From contig JAVLBP010000022.1 in assembly GCA_031581145.1 (NCBI GenBank), positions 1 through 16,959 on the forward strand: a stretch of 16,959 bases of DNA. The letters run 5' to 3'. A model generated the notes under the pieces. The model was not told the origin of the DNA. It did not search any database and saw only the letters and a list, made by a program, of their open reading frames with translations. The stretch comes from UBA8296 sp031581145. GTDB taxonomy: Bacteria > Bacteroidota > Rhodothermia > Balneolales > Balneolaceae. Below, piece by piece: positions 1-7,102 of the stretch (positions are counted from its first letter, which is position 1; every line of letters begins with the position of its first letter). The position numbers were made by a program, and so were the translations under genes.

Positions 1-77
1 GTCTTGCCGTGGTCTACGTGGCCAATCGTGCCCACATTTACGTGGGGCTTGGTGCGTTGGAAAGTCTCTTTTGCCAT
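1..77 (-). CDS. tuf: Elongation factor Tu, N-terminal fragment (cut by window edge)
   Basis: EF-Tu is the GTPase that delivers aminoacyl-tRNA to the ribosome in the cytoplasm. Only the first 25 complete codons are in the window, read from an ATG at 77-75. The fragment starts MAKETFQRTKPHVNVGTIGH and continues VDHGKT, which is the EF-Tu N-terminus including the P-loop GHVDHGKT. The gene continues past position 1. It lies 37 bp downstream of fusA on the same strand with no terminator visible between them, as expected for the last gene of a classical str operon. No good Shine-Dalgarno sequence is seen upstream. The identification is firm despite the truncation, because the GHVDHGKT variant of the P-loop together with this leader is specific for EF-Tu. 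Confidence 0.95.
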   Translation of the reverse strand, partial: MAKETFQRTKPHVNVGTIGHVDHGK

Positions 78-114
78 AATGCTTTGTCTGTTTTAAAGGT
101 CGTTTGTTATGGGT

Positions 115-2259
115 TTAAGCTTGTTCTTCAAGAATTTCTTTGGCCTTGCTCTCTGGAACGGCTGCGTAGTGATCAAATTCCATCGAATACGCTGCGCGAC
201 CTTGCGTGAGGGAGCGTAGGTCTGTTGAATAGCCAAACATCTCGGAAAGGGGTACGTGACAACGGACTAACGATCCGTCTACATTGTTTTCCATTTTCTG
301 AACGATGCCTCTACGTCCGTTCAAGTCCCCAATTACATCACCCATAAACTCTTCAGGCGTTGTAACCTCAACTTTCATGACAGGTTCAAGAAGTTGTGGA
401 CCCGCTTTTTTGGCAGACTCACGGAAGGCCAATCGCGCGCATAGCTCAAAAGAGAACGCATCCGAATCCACATCATGGTAGGATCCATCAAAGACGCGTA
501 CACCAATGTTTTGAGCAGGATAATTGGCTTGAACGCCATTACCCATGGCCTCACGGAACCCTTTTTCGACCGATGGAAGAAAATCGCGTGGAATATTTCC
601 ACCCACAATCTGATTGACAAACTTAAATCCTTCCGTCAAGGTGACTGATTTATCCTCATCATCGATATCAGCAAAATGCTCGATAGGGGCAATTTCAAAT
701 TGGACATCAGCAAATTTCCCACGACCCCCTGATTGTTTCTTGTACACTTCGCGATGCGTAATTGGCTTGGTAATCGTCTCACGATAGGATACCTGAGGCG
801 CCCCAACGTTGGCTTCCACTTTGAATTCACGCCTGAGTCGGTCAACAATAATGTCGAGGTGGAGCTCGCCCATGCCTGCAATGGTTGTTTGCCCTGTCTC
901 TTCATCGGTAGTTACCTGAAACGTTGGATCTTCTTCTGCTAATTTGACGAGCCCTGTGGTTAATTTCTCAGCATCTGCTTTCGACTTTGGCTCAACTGCA
1001 AGCTTGATGACCGGTTCAGGGAATGTGATTTTTTCCAATATTACAGGCTCGTCCACCGAGCAGAAGGTATCCCCTGTGCGGACTTCCTTCACTCCCACCG
1101 CAGCCGCAATATCGCCTGCACGAACAACTTCAATGTCTTTCTTGTCGTTGGCGTGCATCTCAAGAATTCGGCCAACACGCTCTTTTTTCCCGGTTGTGGA
1201 GTTCAAGATGTAGGAACCTTTTTCTAGGGTTCCAGAGTAGACGCGGAAAAAGGTCAATTTCCCAACATAGGGATCCGTCGCAATTTTGAATGCAAGTCCA
1301 GCAAAGGGCTCATCTGGGCTAGGCTTACGCGTCATCGCCACAGACTCATCACCAACTTGGTGTCCATTCACACTATCTACATCCAGTGGGGAGGGTAAGT
1401 ACGCAAGTACTTTATCAAGAAGCGTCTGTACCCCTTTATTCTTCAGAGCCGTACCACAAAGTACGGGCGTGATAGATAAGTCAATGGTCGCGGCACGAAG
1501 GGCCTCATGGATTTCATCCTCAGAAATCTCCTCATCCATGAGGTACTTCTCCATGAGTTCCTCATTTTGATCGGCAATATTCTCGATCATGATCTTGCGA
1601 TACTCCTCGGCTTTTTCTTGCAATTCCGCTGGGATATCGACTTCATCAAATTTGGAGCCCATGGACGCATCATCCCAAATAATCCCTTTCATCGTAACAA
1701 GATCGATCACCCCTTTAAAGTCTGCTTCAGCTCCAATGGGAATTTGTAAGGGAATCGGTGTCGCACCCAGTTTGTTGCGCATTTGCTCGAGTACGTTGTA
1801 GAAATCGGCCCCCGTACGGTCCATTTTGTTGACAAATGCAATTCGAGGCACACCATATTTGTTTGCCTGACGCCATACTGTTTCAGACTGCGGCTGGACC
1901 GCACCAACGGAGCAAAAGACAGCAACCGCACCATCCAATACGCGAAGAGAGCGCTCTACCTCCACCGTAAAGTCTACGTGACCTGGGGTATCAATGATGT
2001 TGATGCGATGATCTTTCCATAGACAGTGAGTGGCAGCTGAAGTGATCGTAATTCCACGCTCCTGCTCTTGTTCCATCCAGTCCATGGTCGCAGCGCCATC
2101 ATGTACCTCGCCAATCTTGTGTGAGCGGCCCGTATAGAATAGAACCCGTTCGGTAACAGTGGTCTTTCCGGCATCAATATGTGCCATAATCCCGATGTTA
2201 CGGGTACGCAACATTTGGTCTTTAATCTTCGGATCGGTAATTGTGACTGTGTCTGACAT
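115..2259 (-). CDS. fusA: Elongation factor G
   Basis: EF-G is the ribosomal translocase GTPase; it also works with RRF in ribosome recycling. The product has 714 residues, close to the E. coli length of about 704. The GTPase motifs are in order: P-loop AHIDAGKT at residues 26-33, switch I RGITI at 68-72, DTPGH at 90-94 and NKMD at 144-147. Later segments include GMGELHLDII and the domain IV/V stretch with GGNIPRDFLPSVEKGF, both typical of canonical EF-G. The ATG at 2259 gives the normal N-terminus. It sits 33 bp after rpsG and 37 bp before tuf, within the str operon. No clear Shine-Dalgarno sequence precedes it. It resembles the housekeeping EF-G rather than a TetM-like protection protein, which is also what its operon position predicts. 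Confidence 0.97.
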   Translation of the reverse strand: MSDTVTITDPKIKDQMLRTRNIGIMAHIDAGKTTVTERVLFYTGRSHKIGEVHDGAATMDWMEQEQERGITITSAATHCLWKDHRINIIDTPGHVDFTVEVERSLRVLDGAVAVFCSVGAVQPQSETVWRQANKYGVPRIAFVNKMDRTGADFYNVLEQMRNKLGATPIPLQIPIGAEADFKGVIDLVTMKGIIWDDASMGSKFDEVDIPAELQEKAEEYRKIMIENIADQNEELMEKYLMDEEISEDEIHEALRAATIDLSITPVLCGTALKNKGVQTLLDKVLAYLPSPLDVDSVNGHQVGDESVAMTRKPSPDEPFAGLAFKIATDPYVGKLTFFRVYSGTLEKGSYILNSTTGKKERVGRILEMHANDKKDIEVVRAGDIAAAVGVKEVRTGDTFCSVDEPVILEKITFPEPVIKLAVEPKSKADAEKLTTGLVKLAEEDPTFQVTTDEETGQTTIAGMGELHLDIIVDRLRREFKVEANVGAPQVSYRETITKPITHREVYKKQSGGRGKFADVQFEIAPIEHFADIDDEDKSVTLTEGFKFVNQIVGGNIPRDFLPSVEKGFREAMGNGVQANYPAQNIGVRVFDGSYHDVDSDAFSFELCARLAFRESAKKAGPQLLEPVMKVEVTTPEEFMGDVIGDLNGRRGIVQKMENNVDGSLVRCHVPLSEMFGYSTDLRSLTQGRAAYSMEFDHYAAVPESKAKEILEEQA

Positions 2260-2292
2260 CGACGTGTGATTTACAGGTTTTTGCTAATGTGT

Positions 2293-2760
2293 TTAGAATC
2301 GGAAATGGGCAAAGGCCTTATTCGCTTCAGCCATACGGTGCGTCTCATCTTTTTTACGAATTGCACCCCCTTCATTTTTTGCAGCATCCATCAACTCGCG
2401 AGACAGACGCGCCGCCATGGACTTGTCATTACGGTTACGAGATGCATTGATAATCCAGCGGATACTTAGCGCCGTACCACGCTCTGTGCGCACTTCCACA
2501 GGCACTTGGTAGGTTGCCCCACCCACTCGTCGTGAACGAACTTCCACGGCCGGTGTGGTATTGCTCAGGGCCGAACGGAAGACATCCATCGGCTTTTCAC
2601 CAGTTTTTTCTTCGATGATTTCGAAGGCTTGGTAAAGGATTTTGCGTGCAACATCCTTTTTACCATCTCGCATGAGGTTGTTTACAAATCGTGTAACCAG
2701 CTTATCCTCAAAAACAGGATCTGGCATGATTTCACGAATAACTGCTTTTCTTCTACGCAT
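2293..2760 (-). CDS. rpsG: 30S ribosomal protein S7
   Basis: S7 binds the 3' major domain of 16S rRNA, nucleates assembly of the 30S head and contacts E-site tRNA. The product is 155 residues, the usual bacterial length. It starts MRRRKAVIREIMPDP and contains the conserved segments NNLMRDGKK, VEVRSRRVGGATYQVPVEV and a C-terminal stretch ending AFAHFRF. The ATG at 2760 is the only start giving the conserved N-terminus. The gene lies 43 bp downstream of rpsL and 33 bp upstream of fusA. S7 of E. coli represses its own operon through the rpsL-rpsG spacer. Here that spacer is short and I see no obvious S7-binding structure in it. Confidence 0.97.
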   Translation of the reverse strand: MRRRKAVIREIMPDPVFEDKLVTRFVNNLMRDGKKDVARKILYQAFEIIEEKTGEKPMDVFRSALSNTTPAVEVRSRRVGGATYQVPVEVRTERGTALSIRWIINASRNRNDKSMAARLSRELMDAAKNEGGAIRKKDETHRMAEANKAFAHFRF

Positions 2761-2803
2761 AGTCTTTGATAGATGGTTGTTTAAATCAAGTGATCAACGG
2801 ACG

Positions 2804-3187
<384 letters not shown>

Positions 3188-3190
3188 GTG

Positions 3191-3200
3191 ACCTACCTTT
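3191..3200 (-). promoter_or_regulatory. Ribosome binding site of rpsL
   Basis: The transcript reads AAAGGTAGGT directly before CAC and the GTG start. AAAGG lies 8 bases from the start codon, a good Shine-Dalgarno spacing. This supports the GTG start, and it is one of the few clear Shine-Dalgarno sequences in the window. Confidence 0.6.
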
Positions 3201-3286
3201 TTTCCTTTATTTGTCCTTTTTGTTTGACTGATGTCTTTTACATTTGATTTGGCTTGCTAAAAATCCTGCTTCAATCACCGATACAA

Positions 3287-3314
3287 ATGCTAAAATTTTA
3301 CTGGCACAATTCAA
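3287..3314 (-). promoter_or_regulatory. Candidate sigma-70-type promoter of the str operon
   Basis: On the minus strand, TTGAAT (3314-3309) and TAGCAT (3292-3287) are separated by 16 bases. Each matches its consensus hexamer at four of six positions. Transcription would start near 3280 and leave a leader of about 90 nt before rpsL. It lies in the only sizeable gap upstream of the operon. The match is moderate, and Bacteroidota-type promoters differ from this consensus. Confidence 0.35.
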
Positions 3315-3339
3315 TCAGCCAATAAAAATAGGGAGAGTT

Positions 3340-3381
3340 GATGCATGAATCCAAATGATTGACATGAGAAAGATGCATGAA
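3340..3381 (+). repeat. Direct repeat GATGCATGAA x2, 32-bp period
   Basis: The 10-mer GATGCATGAA occurs identically at 3340-3349 and 3372-3381, a 32-bp period or close to three helical turns. Its core ATGCAT is palindromic. A perfect TTGACA hexamer (3359-3364) lies between the copies. This is the geometry of a paired operator on one DNA face, but no regulator is known, and the two copies could equally be a short tandem duplication. Confidence 0.5.
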
Positions 3382-3441
3382 ATGCGAAAAAGTGGTGCGA
3401 TGATCTTTATGGACCGCTCAAACTATGGTTGTGTATATTGA
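3355..3441 (+). CDS. Possible 28-codon leader ORF upstream of recG
   Basis: I do not recognise this peptide. An ATG at 3355 opens 28 codons ending in TGA at 3439-3441. The product is rich in methionine (7 of 28), starts MIDMRKMHEMRKSG and ends NYGCVY. Its ATG overlaps the stop of a five-codon ORF (3341-3358) as ATGA. That mini-ORF has a strong GGGAG sequence at 3331-3335, five bases before its own ATG. The 28-codon ORF is in the same frame as recG, separated from it by the TGA and 15 further codons. This could be a leader peptide that couples translation toward recG, or chance. Nothing else supports expression. Confidence 0.2.
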   Translation: MIDMRKMHEMRKSGAMIFMDRSNYGCVY

Positions 3442-3464
3442 TTGATATGTATCTTTATATCAAT
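3441..3464 (+). repeat. Inverted repeat just upstream of recG
   Basis: ATTGATAT (3441-3448) and ATATCAAT (3457-3464) form a perfect 8-bp inverted repeat around an 8-base spacer. The right arm ends 22 bases before the recG ATG. It overlaps a promoter-like TTGATA and begins at the stop codon of the small upstream ORF. It may be an operator or a weak AU-rich hairpin. It has no T-tract, so it is not a terminator. Confidence 0.35.
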
Positions 3465-3486
3465 ACTATGGAGTTTCAAGCGCATT

Positions 3487-5640
3487 ATGAAGTGGAATGA
3501 TCTCCCCTACTGTACACCAAAGAGGGTTAAGGCACTCCAATCCTTTGGCCTAAAACAACCCGAGGACCTCTTGCGAATGGTTCCACGGCGATACATCGAT
3601 AAACAAACCGCCCCAACCATACGTGATCTATTTGAATCCATCCAAGAGGATCCGGGGCGAGGGTCGGTTCGATCGAGTGTACGTGCGGAAGTGGTTTCGA
3701 TTTCAATAGGGGGCTTTGGCAAGAAAAAACGAACCATTGTCAAGGTAAAAGACTCGACCGGTGACATGGATGCGATTTGGTTCCATACAGCGAGATGGTT
3801 ACACGCTGTGATGAAACCAGGCACCTGGGTATCACTGAGTGGGGATGTGAAACTGTATCGATCTCGTTTGTCGGTGAGCCATCCAGAGTTTGATGTCTTA
3901 AGCGATAATGAAGAAAGCGCCAGAGAAGAAAGTGATAGAAAAGAAATTAATAGAGAAGAAGCTACGCCCGAGTTTGAACGACAGGTGGTCGCAATCTACC
4001 CTAGTGGCAAAGAGTTTGCACAGGCGAAGATTTCCCATCGATTGATTTCGATGTGGGTAGATCGTGTACTGAAAACGGTGCGGACGCAGCAAGCGACGGA
4101 CGTATTCCCCAAGGCATGGTTGGAGCGCATTGATTTATTAACACACCAAGATGCCCTGAGACGGGTTCATCAACCTGAATCGATCTCAGAGGTCGAAGAA
4201 GGGCTCAGACGACTCAAATTCGAGGAATTTTTCTTTTTTGAGATGGCGATGGCAAAGATTCGTGAGGAACGTCAGCGCACACCTGCTGGATGGACACTCG
4301 GGGAACCAGGCCCATTGGTCAGGACATTTGTCCATGAAATCCTACCCTTTGAGCTGACGGAGGGGCAAACAGGCGCACTTTCTGAGATTCGCCATGATTT
4401 AGAGTCAGGTTACCAAATGAATCGCCTACTCCAAGGGGATGTTGGGTCTGGCAAAACCGTCGTGGCCATGATGGCAATGCTGATGGCAGTAGATGCAGGG
4501 TTTCAGGCGACTCTTCTCGCCCCTACCGAGGTTTTAGCGGACCAACATGCACGCTCACTCCAGCCATGGTTTGATGCTTTAGGCGTTAGGGCCCGGTTAC
4601 TCAAAGGGGCTCAAGGGTCTGCTATTCGCCAAGAAGTTCTTGATGATATTGCGGGTGGGGGGGCTCAAGTGGTGATTGGAACCCATGCCGTGATTCAACA
4701 AGGGGTCACCTTTGCCAAACTGGGACTGGCGGTGATCGATGAGCAGCACCGTTTTGGCGTGGGGCAACGCTCTGCATTATTACAAAAAGGGGATCGTCCC
4801 CATCTGTTGGTGATGTCGGCGACGCCCATACCCCGTTCGTTGGCGATGACCATGTATAGCGATTTGGAGCTCTCCATCATCCAAGGATTACCCGCGGGCA
4901 GAAAACCGATTAAAACGGCGGTGCGAGGAGAGAAGCAACGTGACAAAATCTATGACTTTATTGCCAGTGAGCTCGATGCAGGGGGCCAAGCCTACGTTGT
5001 GTATCCACTCGTGGAAGAATCTGAGAAGCTTGATCTCAAAAATGCGACCGATGGGTTTGAATCCCTCAAGGCGCGGTTCCCTGACCGCCGTGTCGCGTTA
5101 ATTCATGGCCAGCAAGATGCACATGAGAAAGATGACGCCATGCTAGCCTTTGCCAAAGGTGAGGTCGATGTCTTGGTGAGTACCACCGTGATTGAAGTGG
5201 GCGTGAATGTACCCAACGCCAACGTGATGCTAATTGAACATGCCGAACGGTTTGGGTTGTCGCAATTGCATCAGTTGAGGGGGCGCATTGGGCGAGGCGA
5301 GCGGGCGAGTACCTGTATTTTAATTCATGGTCATGCGCTTAGTGAGCATGCTAGGGTGCGCCTCAAAACGATGGCTGAAACACAAGACGGATTTAAGATT
5401 GCCGATGTCGACTTGGAGTTACGAGGCCCCGGTGATTTTCTTGGAAAGCGTCAAAGTGGTCTCCCTGAATTTGCGTTTGGTTCCATTGTGGATGATCAAG
5501 AGCTATTGGGTGAGGCTAAAAGAGCTGCAGCGCAAGCGCTTGAGGATGGGGCTCTACATGATGATGTTGCAGAATGGGAGGCCTTTCGTCGGGCGTTTGA
5601 GCCCTATTTTGAGGCCAAAATGGCGTTTTATCAGGCTTAG
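3487..5640 (+). CDS. recG: ATP-dependent DNA helicase RecG
   Basis: RecG is a superfamily 2 translocase that remodels stalled replication forks and branched recombination intermediates. The ATG at 3487 gives 717 residues (about 690 in E. coli) and the expected N-terminus MKWNDLPYCTPKRVKAL. The upstream in-frame extension from a TTG at 3442 is hydrophobic and atypical, so I reject it. An OB-fold wedge region precedes the motor, which has Walker A GDVGSGKT (317-324), the DEQH box (418-421), MSATPIPRSLAMT, and QLRGRIGRG (596-604). The C-terminal GDFLGKRQSG is characteristic of RecG. Residues 141-160, between the wedge domain and the motor, are a pentapeptide-repeat insert absent from E. coli RecG. 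GGAG at 3470-3473 is a distant ribosome-binding candidate. The gene is divergent from rpsL and 163 bp upstream of the Rieske gene, with no convincing terminator between. Confidence 0.96.
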   Translation: MKWNDLPYCTPKRVKALQSFGLKQPEDLLRMVPRRYIDKQTAPTIRDLFESIQEDPGRGSVRSSVRAEVVSISIGGFGKKKRTIVKVKDSTGDMDAIWFHTARWLHAVMKPGTWVSLSGDVKLYRSRLSVSHPEFDVLSDNEESAREESDRKEINREEATPEFERQVVAIYPSGKEFAQAKISHRLISMWVDRVLKTVRTQQATDVFPKAWLERIDLLTHQDALRRVHQPESISEVEEGLRRLKFEEFFFFEMAMAKIREERQRTPAGWTLGEPGPLVRTFVHEILPFELTEGQTGALSEIRHDLESGYQMNRLLQGDVGSGKTVVAMMAMLMAVDAGFQATLLAPTEVLADQHARSLQPWFDALGVRARLLKGAQGSAIRQEVLDDIAGGGAQVVIGTHAVIQQGVTFAKLGLAVIDEQHRFGVGQRSALLQKGDRPHLLVMSATPIPRSLAMTMYSDLELSIIQGLPAGRKPIKTAVRGEKQRDKIYDFIASELDAGGQAYVVYPLVEESEKLDLKNATDGFESLKARFPDRRVALIHGQQDAHEKDDAMLAFAKGEVDVLVSTTVIEVGVNVPNANVMLIEHAERFGLSQLHQLRGRIGRGERASTCILIHGHALSEHARVRLKTMAETQDGFKIADVDLELRGPGDFLGKRQSGLPEFAFGSIVDDQELLGEAKRAAAQALEDGALHDDVAEWEAFRRAFEPYFEAKMAFYQA
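3907..3966 (+). repeat. Four 15-bp in-frame repeats inside recG
   Basis: Four imperfect 15-bp units begin at 3907, 3922, 3937 and 3952. They encode NEESA, REESD, RKEIN and REEAT, residues 141-160 of RecG. The units are purine-rich (core AGAGAAGAA) and stay in frame. They lie between the conserved HPEF and the downstream AIYPSG segment, where E. coli RecG has a shorter linker. Slipped-strand expansion of a charged linker is the likeliest origin. Confidence 0.7.
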
Positions 5641-5767
5641 GGGTGGTGTACACGGGAGTTATGCCCCTCGTGGGAACTCACTAATGTGCACGTCTGTTCT
5701 ATTTTTATCCTTGCCATGTAACGGAATGGCGATGAGAATCATCTAATCCATAAGCTGACTACACTTT

Positions 5768-5805
5768 TTTACAATACACTACCCATTTACAAATATACTT
5801 CCCAT
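5768..5805 (+). repeat. Tandem direct repeat ending at the Rieske start codon
   Basis: Two adjacent units align with one gap and two mismatches: TTTACAATACACTACCCAT (5768-5786) and TTTACAAATATACTTCCCAT (5786-5805, sharing one T). The second unit's CCCAT contains the first two bases of the ATG at 5804, and in the first unit the corresponding site reads CCCATT. The rest of the recG-Rieske gap (5641-5767) shows only a weak promoter-like TTGCCA (5711) with GAGAAT 17 bases later. Confidence 0.6.
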
Positions 5806-6319
5806 GCCTTCAACCAAACCCTCTCTCCCCCAACAAGTTGCCACAGATAAGGCTCTTGACCGAAGCAGCTTCCTTCGAACTGCTGGATCCTGCGCGCTCG
5901 TCATTGCTATGGGTTTACCTATCGCGGGGTGTAGTGTAACCGATTCTGAGGGTGAAGAAGTCCCCGATGATACCCCAGCAACGGGTGACAATGGAATTAC
6001 CGTGGAGGGCAATACTGTCACAATTGATTTGACGAAAGAGGGTGGTCAACCCCTGGCATCATCTGGTGGATGGCTTGTGAGTTCAGCGGCTGGAATTATC
6101 GCACTGAATATTGACGGGACGCTTATTCGCGCCTTTACAAACAGTTGCCCTCACCAAGGCATTAATAACCAGTGGAATTACTCGAACGGCACGCTCATTT
6201 GTAATGCTCATGGCTCTGCATTTGATAACAATGGGTCTGTTGTGAACGGACCTGCTGAATCTGACCTTACAGAATATTCTGTCTCCCGCGATGGGAATAT
6301 TGTGACGATTACCAAGTAA
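5804..6319 (+). CDS. Rieske-type [2Fe-2S] lipoprotein
   Basis: This is a small exported iron-sulfur protein of 171 residues, probably an electron carrier at the periplasmic face of a membrane. The cluster ligands are visible as C115-P-H117 followed after 15 residues by C133-N-A-H136, the standard Rieske CxH...CxxH pattern. The context is CPHQG and CNAHGSAFD. The N-terminus has DRSSFLR (19-25), a hydrophobic stretch and a lipobox IAGC with C43 as the predicted lipidated residue. The export motif resembles a Tat signal with only one of the two arginines. A Ser/Asp/Glu-rich linker (44-65) follows. No cytochrome b or oxygenase partner lies nearby, so a bc1 subunit or ring hydroxylase ferredoxin is less likely than a stand-alone carrier. 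Its stop overlaps the next start (TAATG), which suggests translational coupling. The physiological partner is unknown. Confidence 0.88.
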   Translation: MPSTKPSLPQQVATDKALDRSSFLRTAGSCALVIAMGLPIAGCSVTDSEGEEVPDDTPATGDNGITVEGNTVTIDLTKEGGQPLASSGGWLVSSAAGIIALNIDGTLIRAFTNSCPHQGINNQWNYSNGTLICNAHGSAFDNNGSVVNGPAESDLTEYSVSRDGNIVTITK

Positions 6320-7047
6320 TGATAGCCATCAAACGTAGAAAGGTCATCAAACGCACAAATCCCATCAAATATACCAAGAATGTGCCTTTAACCTTCTCAG
6401 TGTCATTTGCTTTTATATCGAATCGGGTACGTACGCTAATCGTCATCCTTGGTCTTACAGTATCCGTGACGGCAGTATCTGTACATGCCCAGAATACAGG
6501 CACTTCACGAGCGGGTGATCGCGGACAGCAAGGTGTGGCATCCATTCAAGAGTCGCAACAGTGGATTACCACACAGGGAGAGGCAAAATTTATTTCTCGC
6601 GCGCCACTGCTTGAGTTCGAAGGGGTGAGCGAAAAGCTGCAGGGTCTCCTCGACCTTGATGAAAACCTAGTTGATTTTTATATCGATTTAGAGACGCTCG
6701 ATACCGGCATCGAACTGCGAGATAAGCATATGAGGGATAGTTATTTGGAAACGGCTAGCTACCCTTTTGCTGAATTTACAGGTACGTTTTTAAGGATGCC
6801 GGATGTGGAGGCACAGGGCCCCCAATCGGTGACAGTGACGGGTGAATTTAAGATGCACGGGGTAAGTCGTGATATCACCGTGGATGGCGAGCTCGACTTC
6901 AGCGACCCTAATGAGATTCAGCTCGTCGCCTCATGGAAGGTTTTGTTATCTGATTACGATATCGAGATTCCAAAAGCGGTATTTTATGAACTAGATAATG
7001 AGCAAGAGATCGTGATTAATGCGACGCTTGAGCCTTACACGCCTTAA
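6319..7047 (+). CDS. YceI-family secreted protein
   Basis: The product has 242 residues. YceI proteins are lipocalin-like beta-barrels in the periplasm, and some bind long isoprenoid chains such as polyprenyl-quinone analogues. The YceI domain spans about residues 81-240: VSEKLQGLLDLDENLVDFYIDLETLDTGIELRDKHM, then YLETASYPFAEFTG, GEFKMHGVSRDITV and a final beta-strand stretch. The ATG at 6319 overlaps the Rieske stop by one base. The predicted signal peptide (hydrophobic core about 38-55, cleavage after VHA at 57) is preceded by an unusually long basic N-terminus. This contains three hexapeptide repeats, IKRRKV, IKRTNP and IKYTKN (residues 4-21). A later start, such as the GTG codon at Val22, would remove the repeats, so the true start is uncertain. 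Coupling to the Rieske gene suggests a shared role, possibly with a quinone-like lipid; that is inference. Confidence 0.9.
   Translation: MIAIKRRKVIKRTNPIKYTKNVPLTFSVSFAFISNRVRTLIVILGLTVSVTAVSVHAQNTGTSRAGDRGQQGVASIQESQQWITTQGEAKFISRAPLLEFEGVSEKLQGLLDLDENLVDFYIDLETLDTGIELRDKHMRDSYLETASYPFAEFTGTFLRMPDVEAQGPQSVTVTGEFKMHGVSRDITVDGELDFSDPNEIQLVASWKVLLSDYDIEIPKAVFYELDNEQEIVINATLEPYTP
6327..6380 (+). repeat. Three 18-bp phased repeats at the start of the YceI gene
   Basis: CATCAAACG at 6327 and 6345 and CATCAAATA at 6363 recur with an exact 18-bp period, so they remain in frame and encode three I-K-[RY]-[RT]-x-x hexapeptides. The intervening bases are more diverged. The repeats immediately follow the TAATG junction with the Rieske gene. 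Confidence 0.6.
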
Positions 7048-7073
7048 ACTCATCGCCACTTAAATTCATCGCC
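7044..7073 (+). repeat. Tandem direct repeat across the YceI stop codon
   Basis: TTAAACTCATCGCC (7044-7057) and TTAAATTCATCGCC (7060-7073) differ at one position and have a 16-bp period. The first copy contains the YceI stop TAA (7045-7047). The copies lie in the 55-bp gap before the DUF5777 gene, in which no terminator is seen. Confidence 0.6.
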
Positions 7074-7102
7074 CCTCATCCCTCGATACAAACCTCCTTG
7101 AC

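Larger units (their letters stand above)
3188..3486. other. Divergent rpsL/recG intergenic control region
   Basis: This 299-bp gap separates divergent rpsL and recG. It contains the rpsL ribosome binding site, a candidate str promoter, a repeated 10-mer, a tiny ORF pair behind a strong Shine-Dalgarno sequence, and an inverted repeat next to recG. Two other promoter-like pieces are seen: a perfect TTGACA at 3359-3364 without a good -10 partner, and TACATTTG at 3239-3246, which fits the Bacteroides TAnnTTTG element but lacks a well-spaced TTG. For recG, TTGATA (3442-3447) and TACTAT (3464-3469) with 16 bases between would give a leader of only about ten bases. No RNA gene is recognised. Confidence 0.5.

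Noticed and set aside
396..2022. Plus-strand open frames opposite fusA
   Set aside because: They are shadows of the conserved fusA coding sequence with no recognisable product.
3439..3441. In-frame TGA between the small upstream ORF and recG as a recoded codon
   Set aside because: The upstream 28 codons do not resemble any RecG N-terminus and there is no recoding structure, so an ordinary stop is far more likely.
3442..3486. Longer RecG start at TTG 3442
   Set aside because: It would add 15 hydrophobic residues not typical of RecG and overlap the inverted repeat; the ATG at 3487 gives the expected N-terminus.
5641..5680. GC-rich stretch after the recG stop as an intrinsic terminator
   Set aside because: Pairing is broken by a mismatch or needs a large loop, and no T-tract follows.
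5327..5746. 139-codon plus-strand frame overlapping the end of recG and the gap after it
   Set aside because: It lies mostly in another frame of recG, its translation shows no family features, and its continuation past the recG stop is short.
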